DNA from: Symbiodinium natans
Taxonomy: Eukaryota > Sar > Dinophyceae > Suessiales > Symbiodiniaceae
Direction: 5' to 3'
Length of the DNA: 64,000 nt
NCBI GenBank assembly: GCA_905221605.1
Contig: CAJNDS010000524.1
Span: 124,001 to 188,000 of the forward strand
A program made the translations under genes and the position numbers. Under the pieces are notes generated by a model, which ran no database searches, was not told the DNA's origin, and worked only from the letters and a program-made list of their open reading frames with translations. Positions 23,916 through 33,000 of the stretch are shown one piece after another. The first letter of the stretch is position 1; each line of letters begins with the position of its first letter.

Positions 23916-24066
23916 TTCGGAGTACTTTTAGATGGTGTGTCTTGAATTTCGTTCGGAGTACTTTTAGATGGTGTCTTGCATTTCGTTCGGAGCCATTGCC
24001 AGACACAGACGCAGACAGAGAGCGGGGGGGGGGGGAGCAGTGGGCAGAACGCATTGGTGCGGGAAT

Positions 24067-24306
24067 ACACAAGCAAAAGAAGCAAAATTCCACTTCAAAG
24101 CAAAAATTTTCAGAAAGAAAATCTCACACCTTGAAGCAACCGCAAAAGGCATTAGCACAAGTACACAAGCAAAAGAAGCAAAATTCCACTTCAAAGCAAA
24201 GATTTTCAGAAAGAAAACCTCACACCTTGAAGCAACCGCAAAAGGCATTAGCACAAGTACACAACCAAAAGAAACAAAATTCCACTTCAAAGCAAAGATT
24301 TTCCTA
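24067..24306 (+). repeat. 96-bp tandem repeat, 2.5 copies
   Basis: Units start at 24067, 24163 and 24259, giving an exact 96-bp period. They share AAATTCCACTTCAAAGCAAA and CACCTTGAAGCAACCGC. Copies differ at a few positions, and the third is cut off at about 24306. The array begins about 55 bp after the right inverted-repeat arm, behind a run of G. Confidence 0.92.
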
Positions 24307-24449
24307 AAAAAAAACATGGGTTCTCGGCTTAGCCCCGCGCCACATTACTGCAATGAACTCTCTGCTCCTTGAAAATCAAGTAATGAACACAAAAACAAAA
24401 GAAGAAGCGAGCAGGCTGGAATTTCCTTCAGCTCGCCTTTAAAAAACAA

Positions 24450-24990
24450 AAATACATTCCCTTCTTTCTTTTCGAAAAGGGAAATGAATGTTTGGAGTCT
24501 TCTCTGGTTTCGAAGAATGAAATCCAAAAACAAACACAAAATGCAGAACAAGATTCGAAAGGGTAGAATTTAGAATACATTCCCTTCTTTCGCTTCGTAA
24601 AGGGAAATTTCTGTTTAAAGTCTCACTCTCTGGTTTTCAGATGATTCATATGCTTCCACGCAAGCTTGCCGGGCAGAAAAAGCGGATCCCCCATTTGCAA
24701 GCAGTGACGTGGCGCGGGGCTTACTGAAGGCAACGGACTCAGGTTAAAAACAAGTCCGTCATGGTTCATACATCTTCTTTTTGAAATTCCCTGAAGCATC
24801 AAGTGACACCAGTCGCAACTGGGCAGCTTCTTTGTAAGCTTTTTGGTAGGTTTTGGAGTTTCTGGGGTCTTGGGGTTTTTGGAGTTTTTGGGTTTGTGGT
24901 TTTTAGTTTTGGGGTTTTGGGTTTTGGGTTTTGTTTTGTTTTGGACATGATTCCTATGCTTCCACGCAAGTTTGCCAGGCTTGAACAAGC
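24450..24990. repeat. Scattered short direct duplications
   Basis: AATACATTCCCTTCTTTC followed by a TTCGxAAAGGGAAAT segment and a CTCTGGTTT end occurs at about 24450-24515 and again at 24572-24640. A second motif, ATGCTTCCACGCAAG followed by TTGCC and GGC, occurs at 24651-24675 and again at 24957-24981. Between them lies a GGTTTT-rich tract (24841-24945). No coding frame of interest was seen. Confidence 0.65.
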
Positions 24991-25008
24991 GGGGGGGTTG
25001 GGGCGCAG

Positions 25009-25209
25009 ACCCTCCGCAGAAGGTCCAGCAAGTGTTACGCCTTTTAAACTGCTGCCCAAAGCCTCCAAAAAAGGCCCAGCAAATATTAGGCCTCTCAAAC
25101 TGCTGCTGAAACCCTCCGCAGAAGGCCAGCAAGTATTACGCCTCTTAACTTGCTGCCCAAAGGCCCAGCAAGTATTAGGCCTCTTAAACTGCTGTCTAAA
25201 CCCTCCACA
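25009..25209 (+). repeat. About 50-bp tandem repeat, four copies
   Basis: The core CCAGCAAGTATTA followed by GCCTCTTAAACTGCTG starts at 25025, 25076, 25126 and 25165, so the periods are 51, 50 and 39 bp. The last spacing reflects a short deletion. The array runs directly into the GGGGGGCTTAAA minisatellite. Confidence 0.85.
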
Positions 25210-25210
25210 G

Positions 25211-25645
25211 AGGGGGGAGCTTGGTTGCGGCTTCAGGGGGGAGCTAAAGGGGGGAGCTTTAGGGGGGCTTTGAGGGGGCTTGAAAAAAAGGCTTAAAGGG
25301 GGGGCTTTAAGCCCCTTAAAACGGGGGGGCCTTCAAGGGGGCTTAAAGGGGGGCTTGAAGGGGGACTTAAAGGGGGGCTTAAAGGGGGGGCTTCAAGGGG
25401 GCTTCAGGGGGGGGCTTCAGGGGGGCTTAAGGGGGGCTTAAAGGGGGGGCTTCAGGGGGGGCTTAAGGGGGGGCTTAAGGGGGGGCTTAAGGGGGGCTTA
25501 AGGGCTTTGACCCTTTGCCCCCCCCCCCCCCCCGAAGGGACCCCCTTTGCAGGGACCCCTTTGAAGGGGGGCCCAAGAGGGGCTTAAAGGGGGGCTTAAA
25601 GGGGGGCTTAAGCCCCCCTTTGCCCAAAGGGGGGGGGCCCATCCT
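25211..25645. repeat. AAGGGGGGCTT minisatellite, right copy of an inverted pair
   Basis: About 40 imperfect units of 10-13 bp (GGGGGGCTTAAA and variants), with a run of 16 C at 25518-25533. From about 25430 to 25645 it is the reverse complement of 13994-14187. The unit is itself nearly palindromic around CTTAAG, which favours hairpins and slippage. Confidence 0.85.
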
Positions 25646-25649
25646 CCTT

Positions 25650-26780
25650 GTCGAATTCATTTTTCAAAGGTTCAGGCAAGTTACAAGTTGATAAAGTCCT
25701 TTAACATGGGCAGGGATTTAAACAAGTACGCACGTTACTCCACAAAGAAAGGATTTTGGTTATCTTAATTTGTCTGTCTGCAGAAGGGAAGAAGGGGGAA
25801 GAGGGATGCCCTTGCAGTTGACATGATGTCTTGCACATGTAGGATGAACCATAAGTTTGCTTTGCATAAGTTTGAAACTGTGTTTGAACCTTTTATTTGC
25901 TTTGGCAAGAGCAGACATTGGCATGGCATGGTTTGAACTTGCTTTGAGCTTGTTTTAAGTTGCTTGAAGTGTGCATGAAGAGCAGAGAAGCACTGGAGAT
26001 GCTTTAAGGCATCCTTGAAGAAATGCGTGTTGCTCTGAGTTTGCTTTTCAGACCTTGACCGCCAACTCTCGCTTTGCTTGTGTTGTCGTACTGAGGTTCA
26101 AGCAGAGTGGCTGTGCACTTAAGTGTTATTAGAACGTTTGCATGTGTTCCTCCTTTATAGAGATAAAATTTACAAAAGTAACCCTAAAGGTCCTACGTAC
26201 AAAGTCCTATAGGGCTCTACAAGTTCAAAGGTTTAAACCCTATAGGGCTCTAAAAGGTTCAAAGGCTTAAGCCCTAAAGGCCTATCGGCGCTGAAGGTTT
26301 AAATACCCAGACTCTTAGGTTTAAATGCATATAAATTTTAGGAATTTAAGCCTTAGGCTTAGGCATTTAAACCTTCAAACCCTGTAGGGTTAAAAGGCTT
26401 AGGGTTTTTCAGGGTTTATGTTTCCTTTTTCCTTTGTTCCAACATTTGCCCAAGTTACAAGGCCATTAAGCAGAGCCTGCAAGACGTTGATTCTGATCAA
26501 CCGACATCTACCTTTACTCACAAGAGGTGCAACCTAGACTGTTTTGTTGGATTCTTAGTAGCTTCCGATTTTGGCAGGCTGGAGCGTGCCAGCGCGTCGA
26601 GCGCGCCGGAAGTCTTGCGTCAGAACACCAGGCGTCGTGATCGGCCATTTGACTTCCACGTAACGGCGCGAGGCGATTGCTACGGCTCTTTTCCGCACGC
26701 GACAGGCAACTTAAAAGGCCCGGCGATGTGATTTTGTAAAGGAAATCGGAGCACCGGCGCAGGCGCCATCGAACTCAGCC
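25650..26780. other. Intergenic stretch with CCCTATAGGG-type low-complexity block
   Basis: No gene is recognised. 26160-26420 is composed of repeated TTCAAAGG, CCCTATAGGG and TTTAAACC words in loose order. The rest is featureless up to the beta-propeller gene. Confidence 0.5.
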
Positions 26781-27146
26781 TTTTGCACGGTCTCTCAGTT
26801 TCACGTGTTATGCAAATCATTGGTGTGGTCCTTGTTGCTGCAAGTAGTGTGCTTAGCTTGCACTTCCGAGCAGACATAGCCATAAGCGAGGCCCTGTCAA
26901 CCTTGCTTGCTTCATACATGAAGGAAGACTGGACAGCGTGCATAGGGTCTCAGGCCGTCCTGCCCCCCTCCTCAATGTCATTGCAACAAGCAAAAGCCCG
27001 GAAGAGAAAAGTTCTGGAACAGCAGGAGTTGGCAAAAAGGTCTTCGTCCATGGGCATGCTTGATGGTATTCATCACGCCATAAAACCCTCAGACTTGCAG
27101 CCGGTAGCAGCTCAAACACGTCAAGCAGGGCCACGTCGCTTCGAAG

Positions 27147-28586
27147 ATGGCTGCTGTGCTTTTGGCGCTGGCGCTCACAATCTGTCGCCCCGCTCATGCT
27201 TCTCCGGCCCGAGGAGCTTGGGACGTTGGCATTGTGGGAAACTACGCATATGTCACCGCCAGTTCCAGTGATGGGCTCGCAGTTCTCGACGTGTCTGACC
27301 CAATCCAACCAGTGATTGCAGGCTATGTTGAGGACAGTGCCAGACTGGACAGAGCCAAGTCGGTTGCCATTGTCGGGAACTATGCCTATGTTGCAGCTGA
27401 TGCTGCTTTTTCAGTTGTGGATGTTTCGGACCCAGCCACGCCACGCATTACAGGCTCAGTTCAAGATAGCTTTCTCAATGAATCCCGGTCTGTTGCCATT
27501 GTTGGCAACTATGCCTACGTTGCAGCGCTTTCTGGTCGTGCTTTGATGGTTGTCGACGTCTCTGACCCAACTCACCCAAAACTCGCAGGCGCCACTTTCA
27601 TCCCCCATGGCAAGTTAGCCATTTCCAGAAGTAGTGGAGCCGCTGCGGTTGCAATTGACGGCGACTACGCCTACTTTGCAGCAGGTGTTTCGATTCAGGT
27701 CATCAACATTTCCAACCGAAGCAAGCCTCAGTTGGTTATGCTCGAAGATCATGGGCAAGGCAAAGTTGGAAACTACTTTTGAACATCCCATGTAGTGACA
27801 CTGGTGTGCAAATATGCCAACCGTGCCAATATGATAACTTCGATTGGCAAGTCAGAGCTAGGGCAAGATGCATTATCTTCCACTATGTATTCCAAATCTC
27901 CTACCCTATCCCGAAAATGCCTAATTGCCTCATCCAACATGGCCCCCGGAAGTTCCACGCATTTCCCTGCTGCAGGCCGCTTTCAACAGATTGGAGGCGT
28001 GCACAGCAATTCTCTCTGGGGAGCCAACTCGGTGGTGATTGTTGGGAAATACGCCTATGTTGCAGCCGTTGTCAGTCACAGCCTGACGATTGTTGACGTT
28101 TCTGACCCAATCCATCCGCGCATTGTAGGTTCGGTTCAGAACAGCACCCAACTGCACGCAGCCACTTCGGTGGCCGTTGCCGGTAGTTATGCCTACGTCA
28201 CAGCATACTGGGGTTCTGCATTGAGCGTGGTCAATATCTCCGACCCAGCCAGCCCACGTATTACAGGCTGGGTTCAAGACAGCTTGCTCAACGGATCCAC
28301 TTCCGTCGCGATTCGGGGCAGCTATGCCTACGTTGCAGCATATCATGGTGCTCATGGTTATTCATTGTTGACTGTTGTCAACGTATCCGACCCAAGCAAC
28401 CCAATCATCGCAGGCACAATCACTTCGCGAAGTGACCGAGAGGGTGGCATGACCCTTGTGATTCTCAAATGGGTCGGGATCAGCTTGGCAATTGGCTGGG
28501 GGTTTTCAATGTGTTGGGCTCTTGCTTTTTATGCCTTTAAGGGAAAACGTCAGGAAAACCCTGAGGAGTCCAAGGAGCAGTGCTAA
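27147..28586 (+). CDS. LVIVD-repeat beta-propeller membrane protein (two exons)
   Basis: The protein starts at ATG 27147 with a signal peptide (AAVLLALALTICRPAHA). It contains seven LVIVD-type repeats of about 40 residues, each with SVAIVGNYAYVAA followed by VVDVSDPxxPxIxGxVQxS. Four lie before and three after an in-frame TGA (27780-27782). Near the C-terminus is one membrane helix (VGISLAIGWGFSMCWALAFY) and a short basic/acidic tail. Both halves share one frame, and a GA-AG intron at 27781-27975 (195 bp) would remove the stop and give 414 residues with seven blades, the usual closed propeller number. LVIVD repeats are known as probable cell-surface propellers, and ligand and role are unknown. 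The orientation would be blades outside, tail in the cytoplasm. An upstream frame at 26783-27271 is out of phase and is not needed. If there is no splicing, the gene is broken by the TGA. Confidence 0.8.
27781..27975 (+). other. Inferred GA-AG intron in the LVIVD gene
   Basis: Donor ACTTTT then GAACAT, acceptor CTGCAG then GCCGC, phase 1, 195 bp. It is inferred from repeat continuity and from the in-frame TGA at its start. The length is a multiple of three, so frame is kept either way and only the stop distinguishes the spliced from the retained form. Confidence 0.5.
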
Positions 28587-28874
28587 ATGTGGCGCCGACC
28601 GGCGCCGACACTTCATGTAGCACTTCCAACCGTTCGTGTTTTGTGCGAACTTCCTTCTGTACAGCTAATTAGTCAAGGTTGGATGGTTCAGCAACGTCTG
28701 AGCTCACTCGAAAATTTTTGTTGGCACTGCTAAGTCATCAATGTAGAAGTTGCAGGAACGAGCTCCAAGAGAAAAAGCCTTCCACTTCAACATGCATTTT
28801 TCTTGTAATTCCCTGTCAAACCATACGCTCTACCTCCATCGGTCAGGCCAGTCCTGCGTTTGCCCTTGAGGCTG

Positions 28875-29108
28875 CAGACTGGGTTCTAGGAGTTCTAGGG
28901 TTTGGAGCCTTAGGCGAGGTTTAGAGTTGTAGAGGGCTGGGAGTTTAGGGCTTTAAGCCTTCGGGGATTTGGGGGTTTCGAGTCTTAGTGGGTTCAGGAC
29001 TTAGAAATTTAGAACCACTGCTAAGACTTCAACATTTCTTGAGGGAAATGTTGAAGTGTGGGGTGTCGGGTGTAATGAGGGTCCAAGGTTTAGGGTTGAA
29101 GGGTTGGG
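28875..29108 (+). repeat. Degenerate GGGTTTAG-type sequence, left flank of the retroelement
   Basis: Repeated GGGTTTAG, GGGTTCTAGG and GGTTTAGAG words without strict period resemble decayed TTTAGGG telomere-type repeats. Similar sequence resumes on the other side of the element at 35441-35530. The last 15 bp (29094-29108, GGTTGAAGGGTTGGG) recur exactly at 35441-35455. Confidence 0.6.
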
Positions 29109-30008
29109 ATGGTTTTGGCATATAGGAACCCAGTGGGAGCGGTTCCAGATGATGCCTTCATTTTGCTTGCCCGAAGAGGTGGCGTCCAGTCAGACCAATC
29201 TGTTCCGCACATACGCGTACGCGACCTGGGTTCGGGGTTCATGATCCACACTGCCGCTTTGAATAAGCAAAACGAGTTCTTTAGTTCGGTTTACGCTTCT
29301 CCAGCCACTTTGCAGATCAACTACCAGGGCGGCAACTCCCTGGCTCAGGGTCCCTGGTACGTTGACACACAGATGACCAATCTCAGCCTCCTGCCTTTAC
29401 TGGTCCCGCGCTCTCCAGTGCCAGATCTGGGGTGCAACTCCCTGGTTCAGGGTCCTTGGTCGGTAGAGTCGGTAGCAACACTGCCACAACCAGCTCTCGC
29501 CATAGCCAGGCCCGAATCCTGCAACCAGCCACAATGTTCACTATGGCACTGCGTGCTTGCAGATCAGGGGTGCAACTCCCTGGTTCAGGGTCCCTGGTTC
29601 TGCAAATCACGCTCCAGGTGCCTCGCCTTTGAAAGCAATTTCAGATTCTCGCCGCTAGTGAAATCGTGCTTCCCAGTTACAGATCAGGGGTGCAACTCCC
29701 TGGTTCAGGGTCCCTGGTCGGCCAACTCGGTAGCACTGCTGCAAAAACCTGCTGTCGCCGCCAGGCTTAATTCCGCCTCCAGCCACTGCCAAAAGCCTTC
29801 CCTTGCGTGCTTGCAGATCAGGGGTGCAACTCCCTGGCACAGGGTCCCTGGTTCTGCAAAACAAGCTCCACATGCCTTGCTGTCGCTGCGGGCAAACTTG
29901 CATGGTCATTCCGGACCTCCGACCTTACCTGGCCTCTGTTTGTCTTCTCAATCCCTGAGCCCCTCATCCCGTGTGGCGGTTCCAGCATATCGGCCCCTGT
30001 CTGTTTGA
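29109..30008 (+). CDS. Retroelement 5' frame with GCNSLVQGPW repeats
   Basis: This frame of 299 codons starts with ATG directly after the candidate target-site duplication. It contains four copies of a peptide repeat centred on QGCNSLVQGPW, at nucleotides 29331, 29433, 29571 and 29691, all in one frame (spacings 102, 138 and 120). A fifth copy at 29825 is read in the frame of the polymerase protein instead. The two frames overlap by about 200 nt. The repeats may be a true N-terminal region of the polyprotein that was separated by a small indel, or may be joined to it by splicing or frameshifting. No nucleic-acid-binding motif is visible and I do not recognise a family. The last 80 or so residues are probably read-through. 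Confidence 0.45.
   Translation: MVLAYRNPVGAVPDDAFILLARRGGVQSDQSVPHIRVRDLGSGFMIHTAALNKQNEFFSSVYASPATLQINYQGGNSLAQGPWYVDTQMTNLSLLPLLVPRSPVPDLGCNSLVQGPWSVESVATLPQPALAIARPESCNQPQCSLWHCVLADQGCNSLVQGPWFCKSRSRCLAFESNFRFSPLVKSCFPVTDQGCNSLVQGPWSANSVALLQKPAVAARLNSASSHCQKPSLACLQIRGATPWHRVPGSAKQAPHALLSLRANLHGHSGPPTLPGLCLSSQSLSPSSRVAVPAYRPLSV
29312..29870 (+). repeat. Five-copy tandem repeat with alternating A/B monomers
   Basis: All monomers share CAGATCAGGGGTGCAACTCC followed by CTGGTTCAGGGTCCCTGG. Copies 2 and 4 continue with GGTCGG and AGTCGGTAGCA-like sequence, while copies 3 and 5 are preceded by GCGTGCTTG and continue with TTCTGCAAA. The array is therefore a duplicated A-B dimer: copy 2 to 4 is 258 bp and copy 3 to 5 is 254 bp. 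The core CCCTGGTTCAGGG can form a small hairpin. Tandem 5' monomers of this kind are known from some LINE elements, where they carry promoter activity. Confidence 0.85.
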
Positions 30009-33000
30009 GAAAGTTGAACTTCAATCCTTTTAGAGGTCAAAGGGTAGGGGAGGCCAAGAACCCAGGCCCACAGCAGGCTCTAAACCGACCTGCGGCAAAC
30101 CAGCGTACCCTGCAACAGTGTTTCCACCCAACAGACAAGGTCTCAAGTTCAACGCCCGACAGTGCAGGCGTCCGGACTTGCTTGGGCGAAATAAGTGCCA
30201 AGGACTCCAAAAACGCGTTCACATTGGCTGTAGTAAATCCCACTGCAGTTTTGAACAAAGAGGCCTTGGTGTTGAAACAGGCAGACGTTGTCATGCTTTC
30301 TGAAACCTCCGCAGTGCTGCGAGCCCAACGCATCTGCACCATGCAGGTCCGTAGCAAAGGAGCCCACTGTGTCTGGGGCCCGCCAGTGGCTCCACATGCC
30401 TCGGAACATAAGGCAGGCGAGTCTCTTCGAGGTTGCGCAGCTGGTGTTGCCATTTTCTCTAAGTTCCCTGCCCGTCCGGCATTTCAGCCCCTGCCCCCAA
30501 TCCTGCAACAGTCTCAACGCTTTGTGGAAGCTTACCTTCGAGTCGGTTGCTTCCACTTCCGTATAATAACAATGTACGGTTGGCCTGCCAACTACTCCGA
30601 TGCTGCTCGGCGCAATGAGCAACTGTTGCAGCACGCCCTCCAAAAAGTGAGTAGTTCACCGGTGCCCACGATCCTTGGAGGCGACCTAAATGCAGATTTC
30701 ACAAAGTTACCTAGCTGGGGTCACCTGGCATTCTTGGGTTATCAGGAACTTTTTCACTTGTGGCAACAACGGACAGGGTGTGTTTTGCCGCCAACATGCA
30801 AAGGTGCCACCAGCCACGACACAGTGTTGGTGCCTCCGCTTTTTCAGGAGCTTCTGTTGCACGCCCGTGTAGATGATACCAGCTTTAACTTTGATGCACA
30901 TGCCCCTTTAAAGCTAACGTTTCGTTGTCCGGATCAGCCCCCAAGTCTTCACTGTTGGCGTCTCCCCTCAAGCTTCATGCAGTACTCCCCGGACTCCTCC
31001 CATGTGGAAGCGCAGTACTGTGCTCTTAGAGGCACGGTGCTTCAAAAACTTCAGGATTGCCAGTCGCGAGATGAACTCGGTCAAGCTTTTACCACCTGGG
31101 CCATGAGCTTGGAAGAGTCGATAGACGTGGCCATTCGGGCGTCTCATGCGGCCGATCCTGTCGCAAATCCTGCGCCGTTTCTCCCCAGAATCGCGAAGGG
31201 AAGATGCATCTATCGCGAAAGAAAACAGAAGAAATCGCCCGCAACAGCCCCGGCGGGGAGGCATGGAGACTATGCGCCCCCAGACGAGGCGGTCACAGTC
31301 ATGGCGCGCAGCCGCGTTCGCCAGGCGCGAAGACTTCACACCTTTTGCCAAGGCCTGGCCAAGGCTCGTTCCCAAGGCTCGCTTCACTCCTCAGTGTACC
31401 TGCAGCTGCAGAGCGAATGGAAAGCTATTGTTAAGGCTTCAGGGTACCCCGGTGGTTTTACTACATGGTTGCTTCAGGTAGCGCATTTTTCACAGTTCTA
31501 TGACGTAGCTGCAGCGTCACCGCTGTGTGCAGATTGCTTCCCACCTGCAGCTTGGCTGGCGGATGTTGCTGCATATGTCCGATATGACTGCGACTGCTTA
31601 GTCAAACAAGAAGCCAAGAGACGGCAGAGTCTGGCGAAGTATAAGATCCAGTTGGACGTGTCGTCAGGACATTCCCGCGTGGGTTACCGTGGCCTTCGCA
31701 AGCCCGAGCGCCCTCCGCTGCAGGCCATACCAATCTTGCAAAAACAAACTGTGAGACTTGTGGAGAACAGTCCGGAGGGAGCATTGTATCGCGCACCGGC
31801 TCCTTCCTGTTTCCGTATTGGTTGCCGTGCCCAGCTGGCAGATCACGAAGTGGTCCTTGCAAAGTGCGTAAAGGTTGACGAAGAGGAGCTGCTGCTGATC
31901 CCAGATCCTTATCTGACCTTGCCGCAACAAGCCACTCTTCAACAAGATACTGATGCCAGCGCACCACTTGAGCTGCACAAAGCATTCGTGGAGTATTGGT
32001 CCCCCATATGGCTCCGTGACCCTGCAAAGTCTTCTCTGAGTGACTGGGAGTCTTTTATGGAGTCCTTGCCGCCTTCCCCGGAAGCCTCCCGCAGCTTTGA
32101 GCTGGACATGGAGGACCTCTCCTTATGGAAGGAACAGATTCAAGGGTTGAAGCCAGGCCGGGCCGTAGGATGTTGTGGGTTTTCCACTGAGGAGCTTAAG
32201 TGGCTTCCGGACACACCGCTGGCTGACCTCGTGCAGCTCTTTAGTCTTGCTTGCAAATACGGCTGTCCGACTAGTCTCACGGGGGGTACCGTTCACACCT
32301 TAGCCAAGGTTGACAATCCGACATGCATGGGGCACGGGCGACCAATAACCGTGCTATCCACAATCTATCGCCTTTGGTCGTCAGTGGCAGCCCGGGCCAT
32401 CCTCCGCAAGTGGGCTTCTTGGCTCCCAATCTCCGTTTGCGGTAGCATCCCAAACCGTTCCTCGCGGGATGTGGCGTATGTCATTGAGGCTCAAGTTGAA
32501 AAAGCTCTGCTGAGCAAGCAGCCCAAGCACGGGTTTTCGCTCGATATTATCAAGTGTTTTAACCAGCTGCCCAGAGTCCCATTGGAGCATTTGTTGAAAC
32601 ATCTACATTTCCCGGAGCATATCCTGACAATGTGGATGGACTTCCTGAAAAGACTGGAACGCCGTTCCGTGTTCCATGGGGACCTCGGGTTTCCGTTTCC
32701 CAGCACAACAGGAGTCCCCGAAGGCGACCCACTGAGCGTGGTTGCACAAGTGGCCATCTGTTGGCTTGCAGCTTCCCGCCCATTGCCACAGGACGTTGAA
32801 TTCTGGAGTTATGTGGACAACCTGTCATGGTTGGGTGACGAGGAACAGTCCTTGGCGGGGGCGCTGTTGGATGCCCAGAGTTTCTGCGAGTCCCTCAAAC
32901 TCCCGATTGATTGGCGTAAGAGCTTCGCGTGGTCCACGTCCCCCAAGGCCCTGCAATGGTGGCAAAATGAGGCTCAGTTGCTGGTTCCTGCAGGGCAGTC

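Larger units (their letters stand above)
23301..24010. repeat. Perfect 98-bp inverted repeat enclosing two tRNA loci
   Basis: The left arm 23301-23398 is the exact reverse complement of the right arm 23913-24010. Each arm holds two copies of a roughly 36-bp unit containing CCATCTAAAAGTACTCCGAA and CGAAATTCAAGACA. Further degenerate copies follow the left arm (23399-23470), and a short reverse copy lies at 23488-23508. The 514-bp interior contains tRNA-Ile and tRNA-Pro. The edge of the right arm falls inside the 3' acceptor strand of the tRNA-Pro sequence. Confidence 0.95.

Noticed and set aside
24067-24306. Regular repeat that might be taken for a CRISPR array
   Set aside because: Units are contiguous 96-bp tandem copies without unique spacers, and the genome is eukaryotic.
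26783-27271. A 162-codon frame overlapping the start of the LVIVD gene
   Set aside because: It is out of phase with the repeats and its second half is the LVIVD coding sequence read in the wrong frame. The ATG at 27147 already gives a signal peptide.
29312-29870. Five spaced copies of a 40-bp core, CRISPR-like at first sight
   Set aside because: The intervals are themselves repeated in an A-B pattern and the cores are coding in frame, so it is a retroelement 5' repeat.
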